From contig NC_053147.1 in NCBI RefSeq assembly GCF_016808335.1, forward strand, positions 18,400,913-18,464,912: DNA of 64,000 nt, written 5' to 3'. Source of the stretch: Panicum virgatum (lineage: Eukaryota > Streptophyta > Magnoliopsida > Poales > Poaceae). Position 1 is the stretch's first letter, and every line of letters starts with the position of its first letter. Below the pieces are notes generated by a model. The model was not told the DNA's origin, ran no database searches, and saw nothing but the letters and a program-made list of their open reading frames with translations. Made by a program: the position numbers and the translations under genes. This document shows, one piece after another, positions 59,639-64,000 of the stretch.

Positions 59639-62600
59639 CTAAACTTGATGTTCACTGACAATCTTGGCGACCCCCAACTGAATGCGCAGTTCACAGAACT
59701 TGTCGCGTCCAAGCGGCTTCGTCAGAATGTCAGCGAGTTGCTCCTCAGTCCGGACATGTTCAACATCCATCTTCCCATCTCCAATGCAATTCCGAATGAA
59801 ATGATAACGAACATCTATGTGCTTACTTCTTTCATGGAAAACAGGATTCTTACTGAGTGCAATTGCGGATTGACCGTCCATCTTCAGAGTGAATTTCTTC
59901 AGCTGCTCACTCTTCAGCTCTGAAAGAAGCTGTGCCAGCCAGGTGCCTTGACAGGCCGCCGTCGTCCCTGCGATATACTCTGCTTCACAGGAAGACAGCG
60001 CCACCACCTTTTGCTTCTGTGACTGCCAAATCACAGCACATGGGCCGAAGAAGAACAGAACACCAGTGGTGCTCTTTCTTGTGTCGATGTCGCCGCCCAT
60101 GTCTGCGTTGCTGAAACCGAGCAGCTTTGCCTCAGTTCGAGCCCTCTTGTAGCAGCAGCCGTAGTCGATCGTCCCCGCCACGTACCGGAGGATCCTCTTC
60201 ACCGCCGCCAAGTGCTCGGTGGTTGGTGCTTCCATGAACCTGCTCATGTAGCCCACAACAAAAGCAATGTCCGGCCTCGTGTGCACCAGGTACCTAAGGG
60301 AGCCAACTATCCCACGATACTCGGTGGCGTCGACTGGCGGAGCGTCGCTGATCTTGCTGAGCTTCAGCCTGGGCTCCATGGGAGTGTGACAAGGGTTGCA
60401 GCCGCACATGCCCGCCTTGTCGAGCACCTTCCGCGCGTACGCAGCCTGGGAGAGGCTGATGCCATCGCCTCTCTGAGTCACCTCGATGCAGTGGCGGAGC
60501 TTCACAAGGGCCAAGGGGGCCATGGCCCCCCTGGCTTTTCAAATTTTGCACTATATGAACAGTAATATTGACACTATTCATCACTGTAGCATAAGGGTGG
60601 CCCCCCCTCATTTTTCCGATTTCTTCAATCAAGCTCCGCCAGTGCCTCGATGCCCAGGTAGAAACTGAGCAACCCAAGGTCACTCATCTTGAACTGGGCC
60701 TGCATCTCGAGCTTGAAGTTGCCGATCTCGGTGGCGTCGCTGCCGGTGATGACGAGGTCGTCGACGTACACTCCCACGAGCAGCCGGGAGGAGCCATGTC
60801 CTCGTGTGTACACCGCGTGCTTGGAGTCGCTGTTGGTGAAGCCGAGGGCGCGCAGAGTCTGATCCAGCTTGGCGTTCTAGGCGCGAGGGGCTTGCCGCAG
60901 CCCGTACAGGGCCTTGGTGAGTCGCAGCACCTTGTGTTCCAGCCCCTCGACGACGAAACCTTGCGGCTGTAGAATGTACACCTCTTCCTGCAGCTCACCG
61001 TTGAGGAACGCCGACTTGACGTCCATATGGTGAACTGCCCATCCTTCCTGGGACGCGAGAGCCAACAGCAGGCGCACTGATTCAATACGCGCCACTGGTG
61101 CGAAGACTTCCTCAAAGTCTACTCCCTGCTGCTGCACGTATCCCTTGGCAGCAAGCCTCGCCTTGTGCTTGATGATCTCCCCGGCGCTGTTCTTCTTTAC
61201 CTTGAAGACCCACTTGAGGCCGATTGGCCGGTGGCCGGCGGGGAGGGTCTCTAGGCGCCAGGTGTTGTTACTCTCGATGGACTCCATCTCCTCCAGCATG
61301 GCCTGTCGCCACGGCTGGTGCTGCTCGGCCTCGGCGAAAGAGGCTGGCTCCTCCCCAATCTGCAGGTGCAGCTCGGCGTCGAGGTTGCGGGGAGCGAGGC
61401 CGGGCGGTGTCGCTGGCCCAAGAACGTTGTCGACGGCGCGATAGCGGGGCGTGACGTCATCATTGTTGGAGTCGAGGTACTCATGGGCGTCAGGCGGCGG
61501 CGACACGAACGCAGGTGTTGGAACTGTTTCCACCGCGCCCGTGTTCAAGGTCGTTGGAGGAGTGGGTGCGCCGTGCCCAGGTGATAAGCTCGACGTGCCC
61601 TGGTCGCTGATGATGTCCTCCACGGCGTAGTCGATGACGAACTCGGGGTTGTGCTCGGCCTCGTCGTTGTACGCCTCGCTCCAGTTCCAACTCTCGTGTT
61701 CCTGGAACACGGCATCTCGTGACACGTGCACGCGCCGTGCCACCGGGTCGTAGAAATGCCACGCCTTGGCGCCGGGCTCGCAGCCGATGAAGACCATGGC
61801 GGTACTCCATGGTGACGACGGACTGGTTCCTTCACTCGACGATGCCGTTCTGCTGCGGCGTGTAGGGGGCGGAGTGCTGGCGCTTGATGCCGTGCTTGGC
61901 GCAGTGCTCGACGAAGGTGACGGAGGTGAACTCACCCCCGTTGTCCGTGCGCAGGACGCGTAGGCGACGACCCGTCTCCACCTCGACGCGGGCCTGGAAT
62001 TGCTGCACCGCCGCCAGTGCTTCTCCCTTGTTCGTCAGCAGGAATAGCCACATCTAGCGGCTGTGGTCATCGACGAGTAGTAGGAAGAATGCCTTCCCTC
62101 CTGGTGTCGCCGGAGAGATGGGCCCGCAGAGGTCGCCGTGGACCAAGTCGAGGAGCCCGTCGGCGCGCCGCTTCGCCTGAGCAGGGAACGGCTTCCGCTT
62201 CAGCTTGGTGGTGGCGCACCCGGTGCAGAGTTGGTGAACATGCTCCACGCAGGGGAGCCCGTCCACCATCTTGTCCTTCCCCAGCTTCCGTAGGGCATCG
62301 AAGTGCAGGTGGCCGTAGCGCTCATGCCAGAGCCATGGCCCGTCGTCGCGTCGTGCCGCCAGGCAGAGTGGCCGAGCGACCTTGACCCACAGCTTGTACA
62401 GGCGGTTCCCGGAGCGCCTCACCTTGACGAGGAGGCGCTGGTTCTCGTCGCGGATGCGCAGGATCCCGTGCCTGATGTGGACGTCGCAGTCGCCCTCGTC
62501 GAGCTGCCCGAGGCTTATAATGTTGGTGGTGAGCCTCGGGATGAAGTACACCCCTGTGACGGGAGTGTGTTCGCCGGTCTTCCCTTCCAGAACCACCGTC

Positions 62601-63917
62601 CCGGCACCTTCGATCGGCACCGCGGAGCCATCGCCGAATCTGACGACGCCGCGGATCTTGTTGTCGAGGTCCTGGAATGCGGAGCGGCACCCGGACATGT
62701 GGTTGGTGGCACCGGTGTCCAGGTGCCACACCGAATCGTCGCGGTTGTCGTCCCCATCGTCGAGCTGGGCGAAGACCTTCGCCTCGACAATCTCGCGCGG
62801 CCGGCGCTTGCCAGCGGCGTGCGGAGGGGGCGAGGCGGAGCCCTGCGGATCGGAGGTCAACGTCGCCCTCGCCATCAGTAGTGCGGGCTCGTTATCCTCC
62901 TCATCCGCCTGGGCCAGATGGGCCTCATCCCGCAGCCTGGACCTGCATTCTTTGGCCCAGTGGCCCTTCTTTCCACAATACTTGCACTTATCAGACTTCT
63001 TGGGCTGGCCCGTACCTTCTCCGGCCCCTGGAGCTTGGCGCACGCCGCTGTTAGCACGGCCACGCCCACGGGATCCGCCGCCGCGCTTGTTCCCCGCGCC
63101 GCCGCTGGAGCTCCCCTTCTCTCCGGGGCCTCCGCCGATCTTGAGTTTCGCCATCCACTCCTCCTGTGTCAGGAGGAGCCGGCCCTGGCTATCGACGACG
63201 GGCGGCGGCTTGCGGCGTTGCTCCACGACGCGCAGACGACCGGTCACCTCCTCGACGGAGATGGTGTTGAGGTCGAGGTGAGTCTCGATGGAGATCGCCA
63301 CCTGGGAGAGGTCCTCGGGAACGACCTGAAGCATCTTGCGCACCACCTCCGCCTCCGTGATGTTGTCGCCGAGGATGCGCAGGTTGTTGGCGAGCCCGGT
63401 GAGGCGCATGGAGAAGTCCTCCGCCGTCTCGCCGTCCTTCCATCCCATCGCCGCGAATTCCCGTCGGAGCTGCTGGGCGTTCGATTCGCGCACGCGCTGG
63501 ACGCCGACGCGGATCATCTTCACCGCCTCCTACGCAGCTTGCGCAGTGCGCTTGCCACGAAGTGCGGGCAGCATCTCCGCCGGGACGGAGCGCAGGATGG
63601 CCGCCATCGCCAGGCGGTCATCGCGGTACTCGATGATATCGTCCTCCTCGGGCTCGATCGCATACCAGATGCCTTGAGCTTCCATGTTCACCTGCATGAG
63701 CATGACCCATTCCTGATAATTGGAATGGGTGAGCATGGGTACTGCACCAATGCGCCGGTCTCCTTGACAGTGTGCCGGATGATCACTTCCGGCGGACGGC
63801 GGCCACGGCGTGGTGTAGGCGAGAGCGATGGACGACGGCGGCGCGGCGGCGTGTGCGACCGCCCGCCGTGCGGCTGCGAGGACATCAAGTCCCAGGATGG
63901 TTAGCTCTGATGCCAAA
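59639..63917 (-). pseudogene. Copia gag-pol remnant with stops and an integrase deletion
   Basis: Order on the minus strand: gag start (LTHSNYQEWVMLMQVNME), gag core with WKDGETAEDFSMRLTGLAN, CCHC finger CKYCGKKGHWAKEC, protease WHLDTGATNHMSG, pre-integrase LWHERYGHLHFDALRKLG, and integrase with HGDLCGPI and LRTDNGGEF up to TPQQNGIVE. A deletion there removes the integrase end and joins MVFIGCEPG. Next come RT with FEEVFAPVARIESVRLLLAL, HHMDVKSAFLNG and the catalytic VGVYVDDLVITG, then RNase H with SSCEAEYIAG and KHIDVRYHFIRN. In-frame stops occur near 63525, 62053, 61834 and 60878 (RQAPRA stop NAKLDQ). A hAT MITE splits RT at 60489-60646. It is not active. Confidence 0.92.
60489..60646. mobile_element. 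hAT MITE inserted in copia RT
   Basis: The ends CAGTGGCGGAGCTT and the complement CACTGGCGGAGCTT are flanked by a perfect 8-bp duplication, CCTCGATG (60481-60488 and 60647-60654). RT coding (...FYLGIE / IEVTQRGDG) resumes on the other side, so this is a post-insertion event. Confidence 0.9.
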
Positions 63918-64000
63918 TGTCAGCCGGACTCTCTCCGGCGAGATTGCTCTGACGCTCCGGCGAGGAACGCAGAGAACACGATGAACACTCAATGAACTCA

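Larger units (their letters stand above)
59205..64000 (-). mobile_element. Ale/Retrofit-like Ty1/copia element, decayed, runs off the window
   Basis: The 3' LTR is at 59205-59629 (TGTCAGCCGGACTC... to ...TTCCTAACA), followed by the polypurine tract (complement of TTTCACCCCCT). The 5' LTR starts at 63918 and is cut by the window end. Between them GCTCTGATGCCAAA is the complement of the tRNA-Met primer-binding site. The visible LTR parts are nearly identical. The sequence before the left LTR is ACCAC; its partner lies outside the window. Confidence 0.9.

Overview
This is plant nuclear DNA, almost certainly from a grass (Poaceae). The genes carry many GT-AG introns. The repeats are typical of grasses: Stowaway and Tourist MITEs, foldback MULEs, a Tat-lineage Ty3/gypsy element with antisense genes, SIRE-like and Ale/Retrofit-like Ty1/copia elements, and Athila. 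The GC-rich coding sequence also fits a monocot. I saw no bacterial operon, CRISPR array, rRNA or tRNA gene.

Four loci look like real host genes. (1) 1.9-4.5 kb, plus strand: a 5'-truncated type I inositol polyphosphate 5-phosphatase (5PTase) paralogue. (2) 7.49-10.84 kb, plus: an intact 11-exon cytosolic GAPDH (GAPC); the exons sum to exactly 338 codons including the stop. (3) 40.1-44.9 kb, plus: the full-length 5PTase paralogue, 9 exons, about 523 residues. (4) 47.4-51.2 kb, minus: a 14-exon tRNA-His guanylyltransferase (THG1) of 517 residues, built of two tandem Thg1 domains of which the second has lost its catalytic residues. A third 5PTase copy (11.2-13.5 kb) is a pseudogene. It is interrupted by a Pack-MULE carrying a nitrate reductase fragment.

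From 14.3 to 35.9 kb lies one nested transposon cluster. I read it from the inside out. A copia solo LTR (21.66-23.18 kb, TSD gtgtc) sits in a Tat-like gypsy array with three LTRs (14.48-27.02 kb, TSD ccaat). That array sits in a probable hAT element (14.40-27.30 kb). The hAT element sits in an element with inverted ends (about 14.27 and 35.86 kb) that carries a strictosidine synthase-like fragment and was also hit by a SIRE-like copia (28.2-32.4 kb) and an Athila fragment (32.4-35.6 kb). The gypsy element has two plus-strand (antisense) transcription units between integrase and LTR.

From 36 to 40 kb there are MITEs and MULEs, several nested with clear target-site duplications. After THG1 come a 1.2-kb foldback MULE (51.7-53.0 kb) and a young LARD-like copia derivative (53.05-58.77 kb). 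Its non-coding interior is packed with hairpins, many sharing an ACCAACG apex; this is the most unexplained structure in the window. The window ends in a decayed Ale/Retrofit-like copia (59.2 kb to beyond the end).

The host genes do not form a functional cluster: glycolysis, phosphoinositide signalling and tRNA maturation are neighbours only by position. The clearest shared history is duplication of the 5PTase locus around GAPC and repeated transposon insertion into introns and promoters.
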